The position numbers and the translations under genes are program-made. From JACVCJ01 sp052437175 (GTDB lineage: Bacteria > Bacteroidota > Bacteroidia > CAIKAF01), in contig JBQVOK010000001.1 in assembly GCA_052437175.1 (NCBI GenBank), forward strand, positions 310,001 through 374,000: DNA of 64,000 nucleotides, read 5' to 3'. Of this stretch, positions 38,039 through 46,737 are shown piece after piece. Position 1 is the first letter of the stretch, and the number at the start of each line of letters is the position of its first letter. Under the pieces are notes generated by a model. The model was not told the DNA's origin, searched no databases, and saw nothing but the letters and a program-made list of their open reading frames with translations.

Positions 38039-39469
38039 TTGGATCTGCCCGTTAAATCATATATACGAAATCCGCTGTTCAAAGCGGTGTCGTCTGCCGC
38101 CGCCGAACTAGGCATAAATGCTTACGTGATCGGGGGCTACGTGCGCGACAGCCTGCTGGGCCGCGAATGTAAGGATATCGACATTATGTGCGTGGGCGAT
38201 GGCATTGCCTTAGCCGAAAATGTGGCGCGCCGGGTGGGCTATAAAGGGGAGATCGTGCTGCACCGGAACTTTGGTACGGCTGCGTTCCGCTACCAGGACC
38301 TGGACGTAGAATTTGTAGGCGCCCGCAAGGAAAGCTACCGTTCCCACAGTCGCAATCCCGAAGTACAGGCAGGTACCCTGCAGGACGACCTCAACCGCCG
38401 CGATTTTACCATCAATGCCATGGCCATAGCCCTGCATCCCGATGAATATGGTAAATTCGTAGATGCGTTCAAAGGTATCGACGACCTGGAAAAAGGCATC
38501 CTGCGTACTCCCCAGAACCCCGATATTACCTTCAGCGACGATCCCCTGCGCATGATGCGTGCCATCCGCTTTGCGGCCAAATTCGATTTTCGTATCGAGA
38601 CCGAAGCTTTTGAGGCCATTAAACGCAATGCCGCCCGTATCGACATTGTGGCCAAAGAACGTATCGCCGATGAACTCAACAAAATGGTACTGTCCGACAA
38701 TTGCTCCCTGGCGTTCAAGCTGTTGTTCCGCTCGGGCCTGCTGCAGCACATCTTCCCGGAAATGGTGGCCCTGCACGGTGTAGAAAATATGGAGGGCAAG
38801 GGACACAAAGACAATTTTTACCATACGCTGCAGGTACTCGAAAATGTAGCGGCGGTTTCGGATAATCTCTGGCTGCGCTGGGCGGCGATCTTTCACGATA
38901 TTGCCAAACCACCCACCAAACGCTTCGATCCGGAGCATGGCTGGACCTTTCACGGGCACGAAGAACTGGGCGCCCGCTGGGTACCCCGCCTGTTTAAAAA
39001 ACTGGGCCTGCCGCAGCACCAGCCTATGAAGTACGTACAGAAACTGGTACGCCTGCACCTGAGGCCCATAGCCCTGGTAAAGGAAACCATTTCAGACAGC
39101 GCCATACGCCGCCTGATCTTTGAGGCCGGCGACGACCTGGAAGACCTGCTGGAACTCTGCAAGGCGGATATTACCTCGAAGAACGAGGATAAGGTGAAAA
39201 AATACCTCAGCAATTACGAAAAGCTGAAAAAGAAAATTGCCGAGATCGAAGAAAAAGACCGCATCCGCAACTTTCAGCCGCCGGTATCCGGGGAGGACAT
39301 TATGCATATTTTCCAGATGCAGCCCTGTTTTGAGGTAGGCGTGATCAAAAATGCCATTAAAGACGCTATTCTGGACGGCGAAATTGAAAATAACCGCGAC
39401 ATGGCCCTCGAAGTGATGCTGCGCAAAGGGGCAGAACTCGGTTTTGAACCTAAAATGCCGGTAGAATGA
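38039..39469 (+). CDS. CCA-adding / polyA-polymerase-type tRNA nucleotidyltransferase with HD domain
   Basis: 476 residues. The class II nucleotidyltransferase core is clear: GGYVRDSLLGR (32-42), the metal-binding D46-I-D48, and RRDFTINAMA, followed by the RNA-binding helices (DDPLRMMRAIRFAAKF). An HD domain lies near 285-330 (FHDIAKPPTKRF, HGHEELGA). It builds or repairs the CCA end of tRNAs; HD-containing members can also trim 2',3'-cyclic phosphates. The start is TTG at 38039, since no ATG or GTG lies in frame between the promoter and the conserved core. The stop overlaps the miaA start by 4 bases (ATGA), so translation is coupled and both genes act in tRNA maturation. Confidence 0.92.
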   Translation: MDLPVKSYIRNPLFKAVSSAAAELGINAYVIGGYVRDSLLGRECKDIDIMCVGDGIALAENVARRVGYKGEIVLHRNFGTAAFRYQDLDVEFVGARKESYRSHSRNPEVQAGTLQDDLNRRDFTINAMAIALHPDEYGKFVDAFKGIDDLEKGILRTPQNPDITFSDDPLRMMRAIRFAAKFDFRIETEAFEAIKRNAARIDIVAKERIADELNKMVLSDNCSLAFKLLFRSGLLQHIFPEMVALHGVENMEGKGHKDNFYHTLQVLENVAAVSDNLWLRWAAIFHDIAKPPTKRFDPEHGWTFHGHEELGARWVPRLFKKLGLPQHQPMKYVQKLVRLHLRPIALVKETISDSAIRRLIFEAGDDLEDLLELCKADITSKNEDKVKKYLSNYEKLKKKIAEIEEKDRIRNFQPPVSGEDIMHIFQMQPCFEVGVIKNAIKDAILDGEIENNRDMALEVMLRKGAELGFEPKMPVE

Positions 39470-40332
39470 AACGCCTGCACGTAGTCTGCGGGCCTACGGC
39501 TTCGGGCAAGACCGCCTTTGCCATTGAACTGGCCCTGCAGTTACATACGGAGATCATTTCGGCCGACAGCCGCCAGGTATTCCGTGAATTACCCGTAGGC
39601 TCTGCCGCTCCCACAGCCGAAGAACAGGCCCGGGTACCTCATCATCTCGTCGGACATTTATCTGTGGCCGAAACCTATGACGCCGTGCAGTTTGCCACCG
39701 ATGCAGACCGCATTATCGGAGAGCTGTTTAAAACGCACGACGATGTGGTCATCTGCGGGGGAAGCGGTTTGTACATACAGGCCCTGCTGTTTGGGTTTGA
39801 TGAAATTCCCTCCGTACCGGCTTCTGTCCGTGAAGAAGTAGAAGAGCTTTACCGCCATAAAGACCTGGCAGGCCTGCACGAGGTGCTGCAGCAACTCGAT
39901 CCGGAATTTATGGCCGGCAACGAAACCCGGAACCCGCGCCGCTGCATGCGTGCCCTGGAAGTAAGCCTGTACAGCGGCCGTCCCTATTCTTCCTTTAAAA
40001 GCGGAGCACAGGAAGCGCGCTATGCCGTTGAAATTTATTACCCTTCGGCAGACCGGGAAACCCTGTACAAACGCATCAACGAACGCGTGACAAAAATGGT
40101 GCAGGCCGGCCTGGAGAACGAAGTACGCAGCGTGTTGCCGTACCGCGACCGCCAGGCGCTGCAAACGGTGGGATACAAGGAATTTTTCCTGTATTTCGAC
40201 GGGGTGTACGATCGGGAAACCTGCCTGGAAGAGATCCGTAAGAACACCCGGCGCTACGCCAAACGCCAGGAAACCTGGTTCCGGCACCAGCTGCTCGCCC
40301 GGCTGAGTCCCGCACAACTGCACGCGTTCTGA
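39466..40332 (+). CDS. miaA: tRNA dimethylallyltransferase
   Basis: 288 residues, slightly short for the family. MiaA adds a dimethylallyl group to N6 of A37 in tRNAs reading U-starting codons. The P-loop GPTASGKT is at 9-16 and the conserved ISADSRQVFRELPVG at 31-45, where D34 is the general base. GGSGLYIQALLFG and the C-terminal KNTRRYAKRQETWFR match the family's tRNA-binding parts. Its ATG overlaps the cca stop. A hairpin follows the stop. Confidence 0.95.
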   Translation: MKRLHVVCGPTASGKTAFAIELALQLHTEIISADSRQVFRELPVGSAAPTAEEQARVPHHLVGHLSVAETYDAVQFATDADRIIGELFKTHDDVVICGGSGLYIQALLFGFDEIPSVPASVREEVEELYRHKDLAGLHEVLQQLDPEFMAGNETRNPRRCMRALEVSLYSGRPYSSFKSGAQEARYAVEIYYPSADRETLYKRINERVTKMVQAGLENEVRSVLPYRDRQALQTVGYKEFFLYFDGVYDRETCLEEIRKNTRRYAKRQETWFRHQLLARLSPAQLHAF

Positions 40333-40337
40333 ACCGC

Positions 40338-40360
40338 CGGCTGTAAGAGGTGTACAGCCG
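40338..40360 (+). terminator. Hairpin after miaA, possible terminator
   Basis: CGGCTGTA (40338-40345) pairs perfectly with TACAGCCG (40353-40360) across a 7-base loop. The T-rich run comes only about 10 bases later, so termination would be weak; the recN promoter follows. Confidence 0.4.
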
Positions 40361-40409
40361 TTGCGCAAATATTTTTTCAAAATCATTCTACGGAACGGAA
40401 TACACTCGC

Positions 40410-40417
40410 TATTTTTG
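40410..40417 (+). promoter_or_regulatory. Promoter -7 element of recN
   Basis: TATTTTTG followed by C, a perfect TAnnTTTG, ends 6 bases before the recN ATG. The transcript would have almost no leader. Confidence 0.42.
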
Positions 40418-40423
40418 CAACAG

Positions 40424-42076
40424 ATGCTGAAACGTCTGCATATACGAAATTACGCACTGATCCGCGAACTGGACATTGAGTTCCGGCCCGGGTTCAATAT
40501 CATTACCGGGGAAACAGGTGCGGGTAAATCCATACTGGTGGGAGCGCTTTCGCTGCTTACGGGTAAACGCGCCGATACCTCGGTGCTGCGCAACAGCGAA
40601 GAAAAATGCGTGGTGGAAGGTGCCTTCGTCATCGGTCCGGAATTTGAACTGATCTTCCGGGAGCTGGACCTCGATTTTGAAAAGGAGAGCGTCATCCGCC
40701 GCGAAATTGCCGCCAACGGAAAATCGCGTGCCTTCATCAACGATACGCCCGTTACCCTCGACACCCTGAAACTGGTGGCCGGGCGTTTTATCGATATCCA
40801 TTCCCAGCACGAGGTCTTTGCCCTGGCCGATCCCGTTTTTCGCCTGCAGATCACCGATGCGTTTGCTCAAAATTCTGCCCTGCTGGACGAATACCGTGCT
40901 TTGTTCACCGAATATACCTTTGTAAAAAAAGAGTGGGAGCGGAGCCTGGATACGGCCGAATCTGCTGCCCGTGAACTCGATTATAACCGTTTCCTGTACC
41001 GCGAACTGGAAGAGCTGGACCTGAAACCCGGCGAACAGGCCTCCCTGGAACAGGAGCAGGAGTGGCAGACCCACGCCCTGGAAACGGGCGCCGCGCTTAC
41101 GGCCTGCACAGCGGCCCTGAGCGATGCGGATGAGAACGTGATCGCTTCGCTGCAAAGCATCCGTGCGCAGCTGCAAAAGATCGCGCGCCGTCACCCGGGT
41201 ATCGAAACCCAGTTCGAACGGCTGAATTCCCTGGTCATTGACCTGAAGGACGTTTCGGTGGAACTGGCTTCCATTGCCGGCGAGGTACAATTTGATCCCG
41301 AGCGCCTGCAAACGGTGGAAGACCGTCTTTCGGCCCTGTACACCCTGATGAAAAAACACGGGGTACTTTCGGGTGAAGATCTCATCGCCCGTCGCGAAGA
41401 ACTGAGCGACTGGCTGGAGAATGTCTCCCGCGCGGAAGAAAATTCCGGGGAACTGGGGCGCCGTGTAAGAGAACTGGAAGCCGCAATGGAAACCTGCTGC
41501 GAACACTTGCACGAAAGCCGCATAAAAGGTACAGAACTATTCTCGGGCCTGGTAAGGGAACGTTTACAACAGCTGGCCATGCCCGATGCCGAATTCAAGG
41601 GCGAGGTACTAAGCACCGATACCTTTACCATGTACGGTAAAGACGAAATAAAATACGTATTTACGGCCAACCGCGGGCATGCGGCGCAGGAGCTGCACAA
41701 AGCGGCTTCGGGCGGTGAAATGTCGCGCGTGATGCTGGCCATTAAATCGGCTATGGCCGAGATCAGCGCCCTGCCGGCCATTGTGTTCGACGAGATCGAT
41801 ACGGGTATTTCGGGCCGTGTGGCCGATATGGCGGGCGACCTGATGAAAAACCTGGCCGGAAGTATACAGGTGATCGCTATTACACACCTGCCGCAGATCG
41901 CAGGGAAGGGCAATGCCCATTACCGCGTGGAGAAATTCCTGGAGAACGATATTACCTCCACCCGCCTGGTCACCCTGAAGGGCGAGGAACGCGTACGCGA
42001 AGTAGCGGCCATGCTCAGCGGGGAAAACCTTACGGAAGCCGCGCTGGAAAACGCGCGTATCTTACTGGGCAAATAA
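40424..42076 (+). CDS. recN: DNA repair protein RecN
   Basis: 550 residues from ATG 40424 (MLKRLHIRNYALI, the usual family opening); an upstream in-frame start at 40361 would add 21 residues across the predicted promoter. Walker A is GETGAGKS (29-36), a coiled-coil SMC-like middle runs about 150-380, and the signature AASGGEMSRVMLAIK and Walker B IVFDEIDTGISG are near the end. RecN is an SMC-related ATPase that helps hold broken ends and sister chromosomes during double-strand break repair. No SOS box is assigned. The length is normal. Confidence 0.95.
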   Translation: MLKRLHIRNYALIRELDIEFRPGFNIITGETGAGKSILVGALSLLTGKRADTSVLRNSEEKCVVEGAFVIGPEFELIFRELDLDFEKESVIRREIAANGKSRAFINDTPVTLDTLKLVAGRFIDIHSQHEVFALADPVFRLQITDAFAQNSALLDEYRALFTEYTFVKKEWERSLDTAESAARELDYNRFLYRELEELDLKPGEQASLEQEQEWQTHALETGAALTACTAALSDADENVIASLQSIRAQLQKIARRHPGIETQFERLNSLVIDLKDVSVELASIAGEVQFDPERLQTVEDRLSALYTLMKKHGVLSGEDLIARREELSDWLENVSRAEENSGELGRRVRELEAAMETCCEHLHESRIKGTELFSGLVRERLQQLAMPDAEFKGEVLSTDTFTMYGKDEIKYVFTANRGHAAQELHKAASGGEMSRVMLAIKSAMAEISALPAIVFDEIDTGISGRVADMAGDLMKNLAGSIQVIAITHLPQIAGKGNAHYRVEKFLENDITSTRLVTLKGEERVREVAAMLSGENLTEAALENARILLGK

Positions 42077-42129
42077 TTGCAGAACGCCTCTTCACCGTTG
42101 TTTATACCATAACAAACACCATATAAACA

Positions 42130-42927
42130 ATGAACGTAAAGGATAAAGTGATCGTAGTGACCGGTGCCGGCAGCGGTATGGGCCGTGAGCTGACACTGCA
42201 CCTGCTGTCTAAAGGCGCGCGTGTGGCCATGGCCGATGTGAACGAAGCCGGCATGCAGGAAACGATGCGGCTGGCGGGCGACAAGGCCTCCGGACTTTCG
42301 GCGGCCGTACTCGATATTACCGACCGCGACAAGGTGAATGCCTTCCCCGAACAGGTGATCGCCGCCCACGGTGCGGTAGACGGTATCATTAACAACGCCG
42401 GTATCATACAGCCTTTTATCCCGGTGAAGGACCTGGACCAGGAGCGGATAGAACGCATTATGCAGATCAATTTTTTCGGGCCGCTGAATATGGTAAAGGC
42501 GTTTCTGCCATACCTGCTCCAACGGCCGGAAGCGCATATCGTCAATGTGTCCAGTATGGGAGCATTTATTCCTTTTCCCGGGCAGACGATATACGGAGCC
42601 TCCAAAGCGGCGGTAAAACTGCTCACGGAAGGCCTGCATTCCGAACTGAAGGACACCCGTGTAAAAGTAACCCTGATCATGCCGGGCGCCGTAAACACCA
42701 ATATCATGTCCAATTCAGGACTCGGGGCCGCTTCGGCCTCACAGGATGCTCAGGCTACCCGTATCCTGCAGCCTGCCCGTGCTGCGGCCCTCATGGTGCG
42801 GGCTATTGAAAAGGACCGTTACCGCCTGCTGCTGGGTAAAGACGCTAAATTCCTGGACCTGCTGTATCGCCTGAGCCCGGTGCGTTCGGCCGGTTTTATT
42901 GCCCGGCAGATGAAAAAGATGTTGTAG
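42130..42927 (+). CDS. Short-chain dehydrogenase/reductase (classical SDR)
   Basis: 265 residues with a Rossmann fold: TGAGSGMG (11-18) for the dinucleotide, NNAG (88-91), S141/S142, and the catalytic Y155-GAS-K159. The D37 in MADVNE after the second strand suggests preference for NAD over NADP. The C-terminal extension (RYRLLLGKDAKFLDLLYRLSPVRSAGFIARQM, described only by its basic and aromatic character) resembles SDRs acting on lipids or hydrophobic alcohols. The substrate is unknown. It is alone in its direction after recN and runs toward the response regulator gene with 12 bases between stops. Confidence 0.9.
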   Translation: MNVKDKVIVVTGAGSGMGRELTLHLLSKGARVAMADVNEAGMQETMRLAGDKASGLSAAVLDITDRDKVNAFPEQVIAAHGAVDGIINNAGIIQPFIPVKDLDQERIERIMQINFFGPLNMVKAFLPYLLQRPEAHIVNVSSMGAFIPFPGQTIYGASKAAVKLLTEGLHSELKDTRVKVTLIMPGAVNTNIMSNSGLGAASASQDAQATRILQPARAAALMVRAIEKDRYRLLLGKDAKFLDLLYRLSPVRSAGFIARQMKKML

Positions 42928-42939
42928 GCGGAACAACGG

Positions 42940-43686
42940 TCAGATCTTCCCGAACAAAGCCAGGAATTCGTCTTTACGGCTGCGGCTCAGGGGCAGACAA
43001 ACCCCGCTGCGCAGCATTACCTCGCCGCCTTCGCCCCGTATGTACTGGGCCACACAATGCAGGTTAATGATGAAACTCTTGTGTATACGAAAAAAGCGTT
43101 CGGGGTCCAGCAGATCTTCAAAATGTACCAGCGATTTGCTCAGCAGGTGCTGGGTACCGTCCTGCATATACACATTGGTATAGTTCGATTCTGCTTCGCA
43201 GTACATGATCTCTTCCGGCCGTATGAACAGCAGTCCCTTCAGCGTACTGAGCCCGATGTAGGGGAGTGGGCTGCCCTGTAAGGCCTGTTTCAGTATTTCT
43301 TTCTGGCGTTTGCTGCCGCTGTTGCCGGCTTGCTGCTCCCAGCGCTGCACACAGGCTGTAAGTTCATCCGGTTCGATGGGCTTTAACAGGTAATCGAAGG
43401 CGCTCAGTTTAATGGCCCGTATGGCATACTGGTCGTAGGCCGTGGTAAAGATCACCTGTGTGGGGCCGGGCGACAGTTGCTGCACCATATCGAGGCCGTT
43501 CATAAGGGGCATCTGTATGTCTACAAAGGCCAGCTGCGGCTGTTCTTCCGCGATCAGGCGGAGTCCGTCCGTGCCGTTGAGCGCCGTACCCGCCAGGGTC
43601 CAGCCGGGCAGATACTTTTTCAGGTAGATCTCCAGCGTACGGATACAGGCCGTTTCATCGTCGATTATGACCGCTTTTTTCAGCAT
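42940..43686 (-). CDS. LytTR-family response regulator
   Basis: 248 residues. A receiver domain (1-120) has D9-D10 in the acidic pocket, phosphoacceptor D56 in FVDIQMP, T82/T83 and K103 in LLKPIE. A LytTR DNA-binding domain (about 140-245) shows YCEAESNYTNVYM, FFRIHKSFIINL and the closing SRSRKDEFLALF. It overlaps the sensor kinase gene by 7 bases and is read after it, so the two are one operon. LytTR regulators bind paired direct repeats; I did not identify a site with confidence. The GH5 gene read divergently from this operon is the nearest likely target. Confidence 0.95.
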   Translation of the reverse strand: MLKKAVIIDDETACIRTLEIYLKKYLPGWTLAGTALNGTDGLRLIAEEQPQLAFVDIQMPLMNGLDMVQQLSPGPTQVIFTTAYDQYAIRAIKLSAFDYLLKPIEPDELTACVQRWEQQAGNSGSKRQKEILKQALQGSPLPYIGLSTLKGLLFIRPEEIMYCEAESNYTNVYMQDGTQHLLSKSLVHFEDLLDPERFFRIHKSFIINLHCVAQYIRGEGGEVMLRSGVCLPLSRSRKDEFLALFGKI

Positions 43687-46583
43687 TTTACGTTCAGGTA
43701 AATCTGTACATGCGTGCCGGCTGCTTCTCCGGCCGCATTTTTTATATCGGTAAAGATGAAAAAATTCCCCGGATCGGCCAGCTCCAGGCGCTCTTTTACA
43801 ATGCTGAGCCCGTGACTGGTATGTTTCCGGGATGCAGCGCGTTTGCGAGCCTCTTCACGGCCAATGCCGTCGTCTTCGATGTGTATGCAAAGTGTATGGT
43901 CGTTCTTGCGCTCGTAACGAATGCGCAGGGTGCCACCACCTGCAGGGCGGTTTATGAGCCCGTGCCAGATGGCATTCTCCACAAAAGGCTGCACCAGCAG
44001 GGGCGGTATTTCTGTGTGGCTGATGTCCAGCTCCGGATCGATGTACAGTTCCCGGCGGAAGCGGTGACCGGTACGCTCGGATTCAAGCTGTATGTAAAGT
44101 TCCAGGTTTTCGATGTCGTCCTGCAACGAAACGCTCTCTTTACGGGTAAGATCGAGGGTATTACGGATGAGGCGGCTGAATTTTCGTATATACAATGAGG
44201 CCTCGTCCGTTTTATTATCCAGCACCAGGCTGTTAATAGAATTGAGTGTGTTGAAAATGAAATGTGGGTTCATCTGGGAACGCAATGCCAGGTTCTCGGT
44301 CTCCTGTATGCGGCGGCGCAGCTGCTCCCGCCGGCGTATGGTACGTATAATGCCCTGTATAATGAGGCCGGCGAGGGAAATGGCTATCAGTATACAAAAA
44401 AGGAGAAAAGAGGGACTGTCGTACCAGGCCGGCCGTATGTATATATCTACTTTTTCGGAGGCGATCGTATACAGATCGAAAAGGCATGCTTCCACATGCA
44501 GGGTATAGTTCCCCGGGGGCAGGCGCTCAAAATAGATCTCCCCCGATTCCCCGGGCAATACGCGCATGGAACCGCGGTCGCCGTTCAGGTAGTACCGCAG
44601 CTGTATTTCACGTGCGGGCAGCGAGGACTGAAGCCCGGCGTGCAGGTGTATAAAGTTGCGGTTCGGATCGGGTTCCAGTTTTCGTATAGGATTCCCGGAA
44701 AGGTTGCCCGCTTCACTGATGTGTATACGTACATTGGGTCTGCGCTCCCCGGGATGTATATACCACCAGCTGCGCAGATCGGGCAGCAGCCAGCTCCGGC
44801 TGCCGGGAATACGAACGGCGGCGCCGGGGCGTACGGCACTTGCCGGCAGGGGTACAAGTTCCCGGGCAAACGGTTTCCGTATATCGGGTATATAGGTCAG
44901 GGCCCGCTGATCCTGCAGGTACAGGGCCCTTGCTTTACCCGCGTATGCATGCCAGAGCGGCCGCTTATGGAAGCTGAAAAGAAGCTCCGCACTTTTCTGA
45001 GCGCCTGTAAAACGATACACGCCGTCGGGTGTAAAAGCCAGTATGCCATAGCCCGAAGGGTGGGGCAGCAGTGTTTTTATTTCGTGGGGAAATTCGCTAA
45101 GCCCTTCCCGGTGGAATACGCCGTTTTCATACCTTCCGTACAGGAAAAAGGAATAATGGGCGTGTATGTACAGGCGGCCTTCCCCGTCGAAAACGGCATG
45201 GGTATAATGTGTATACGTTTCATTGCTGAGGCCTTCGAGCGGGACCACTTTCCCGTTCTTCAGCAGGTAGATGCCGCGGTCGCTCAGCAGCAGCGGTCTG
45301 TCCTGAGGATCGGCCATAATGACATTGATGCGGGTACGGTAGGCCTGTGGCGGAATGGCAAAACTTTCGCTGTGGTCTTCGTATATACGGTATAAGACCT
45401 GGTTGTCAGCCGCCCATAGAGCCTCACCGCTAAGACCTAAGGCCTGCAGTCCGGCGGGCAGGCCGGATATGCCCTGCACGCTATCTGGATGCATATACGA
45501 AAAAAGCCGTCCCCGTCCGTCCAGGAAGTACAGTTTGCCCTTATATGCCGTAAATGCGGAGGACGGCGAAAGTTCAGCGGCGGGCCGTATGCCCAGCGGG
45601 TTGCGGCTGAGTGAAATGCTGCCCGCGTAACCGTTGCTGCCGGCGTAATACAATATGTTATTACGTATATGTACCAGGCGGATATCGTTATCGGCCGGGG
45701 TGAACATGTTCTCTTCGGCATGACGGAAAGCAGGCTCTTCCCGCCCGCGGGCAATATTCCATATACGTATTCCCTTACCGGTTGTGGCGCAGTACAGGTA
45801 GCCATTCCGCAGGGCCAGCTGATGAATATACGAATCCCGGGCGAACAGCGGCCTGGGCTCTTCTTCGTTCTGGCTTTGCCATACGCCGGCCGATGTGGCA
45901 AAATAGACGGTTGTGCCGTTCAGCAGTACATCGCTTACTTCCAGGGCCTGTTCCCCCAGGTGGAAGAAAGCCCGTTCCTCTGCCTGTCTGCCGCTGAAGC
46001 GCAGCCGGAAGGCACCCCGGTTCTCGGCATACCAGAGCTCTTTTTTTCCATCGGACCAGTTCACTTCCCGGAACCCGTTATACCCCCTGCCCATCTGGTA
46101 TACCCGGTTTTCCGCCGGACAATACCGGTACAGGGAGGCCTGGTTGTAGCCGGTATATATCCACAGGCAGCCTTCGGGATCAAAACCCAGGGGCTGGAAA
46201 TAGGCTTTCAGCGGCCGGTTGTGATGATCGCGCAGGTCGGGGCGTTGCAGCAGTTCACTTTTTAATGAATATACGTAAATTCCTTCCTGTGTGCCGATCC
46301 ACAGTTTTTCGTTCTTTTCGGGTACAATGGCCGTAATATAGGCGTTGAATGCCTCGTTGCCGTAATATACCGGCACTACTTCACCGCCCCGCATCAGGAA
46401 CAGGCCTTTTTCGGTGCCTATCCACAGGCGGCCGTCCTCAGCGGCATACAGCACCCGTGGCGGATAGGGCGGTAGTCCCTGTTCGGTGCCCCGGTTGCGT
46501 GCAATGCCCGTGAAATCCTGCGCCGTCAGGTACAACAGCGAGAATAGGAATAACAGCGTAAAAAGCAGTATCTTTCGTTTCAT
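43680..46583 (-). CDS. LytS-type sensor histidine kinase with periplasmic propeller
   Basis: 967 residues. A signal peptide or N-terminal membrane helix (MKRKILLFTLLFLFSLLYLTA) is followed by a long periplasmic region of two-component-regulator propeller blades (about 25-600; DGRLWIGTEKGLF, EKLWIGTQEGIYVY) and a Y_Y_Y-type beta domain (about 620-715). One transmembrane helix lies at about 725-746. The cytoplasmic part is the His_kinase/LytS type: H774 in MNPHFIFNTLNSIN and an ATPase domain with QPFVENAIWHG and DDGIG. This resembles the sensor half of hybrid systems that detect glycans, but without the AraC output; the partner is the LytTR regulator. It probably senses a ligand, perhaps a sugar released from polysaccharide. 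Confidence 0.93.
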   Translation of the reverse strand: MKRKILLFTLLFLFSLLYLTAQDFTGIARNRGTEQGLPPYPPRVLYAAEDGRLWIGTEKGLFLMRGGEVVPVYYGNEAFNAYITAIVPEKNEKLWIGTQEGIYVYSLKSELLQRPDLRDHHNRPLKAYFQPLGFDPEGCLWIYTGYNQASLYRYCPAENRVYQMGRGYNGFREVNWSDGKKELWYAENRGAFRLRFSGRQAEERAFFHLGEQALEVSDVLLNGTTVYFATSAGVWQSQNEEEPRPLFARDSYIHQLALRNGYLYCATTGKGIRIWNIARGREEPAFRHAEENMFTPADNDIRLVHIRNNILYYAGSNGYAGSISLSRNPLGIRPAAELSPSSAFTAYKGKLYFLDGRGRLFSYMHPDSVQGISGLPAGLQALGLSGEALWAADNQVLYRIYEDHSESFAIPPQAYRTRINVIMADPQDRPLLLSDRGIYLLKNGKVVPLEGLSNETYTHYTHAVFDGEGRLYIHAHYSFFLYGRYENGVFHREGLSEFPHEIKTLLPHPSGYGILAFTPDGVYRFTGAQKSAELLFSFHKRPLWHAYAGKARALYLQDQRALTYIPDIRKPFARELVPLPASAVRPGAAVRIPGSRSWLLPDLRSWWYIHPGERRPNVRIHISEAGNLSGNPIRKLEPDPNRNFIHLHAGLQSSLPAREIQLRYYLNGDRGSMRVLPGESGEIYFERLPPGNYTLHVEACLFDLYTIASEKVDIYIRPAWYDSPSFLLFCILIAISLAGLIIQGIIRTIRRREQLRRRIQETENLALRSQMNPHFIFNTLNSINSLVLDNKTDEASLYIRKFSRLIRNTLDLTRKESVSLQDDIENLELYIQLESERTGHRFRRELYIDPELDISHTEIPPLLVQPFVENAIWHGLINRPAGGGTLRIRYERKNDHTLCIHIEDDGIGREEARKRAASRKHTSHGLSIVKERLELADPGNFFIFTDIKNAAGEAAGTHVQIYLNVKC

Positions 46584-46594
46584 ACGGGGTATTT

Positions 46595-46602
46595 CAAAGG
46601 TA
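46595..46602 (-). promoter_or_regulatory. Promoter -7 element of the sensor/regulator operon
   Basis: The minus strand reads TACCTTTG, perfect TAnnTTTG, ending 11 bases before the kinase ATG. The 154-bp gap to the divergent GH5 gene would hold both promoters. Confidence 0.48.
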
Positions 46603-46737
46603 AGTTATTGTTTGCGAACCTGTATCCCGCACACAAATACATACCCGCATTTCACACACTGAACCGCGCCGCTGACGCAATGCCGGTTACAGGTACCTGT
46701 GGAACGGTCTACTTTTATACCCTAAAATACCGGAAGG

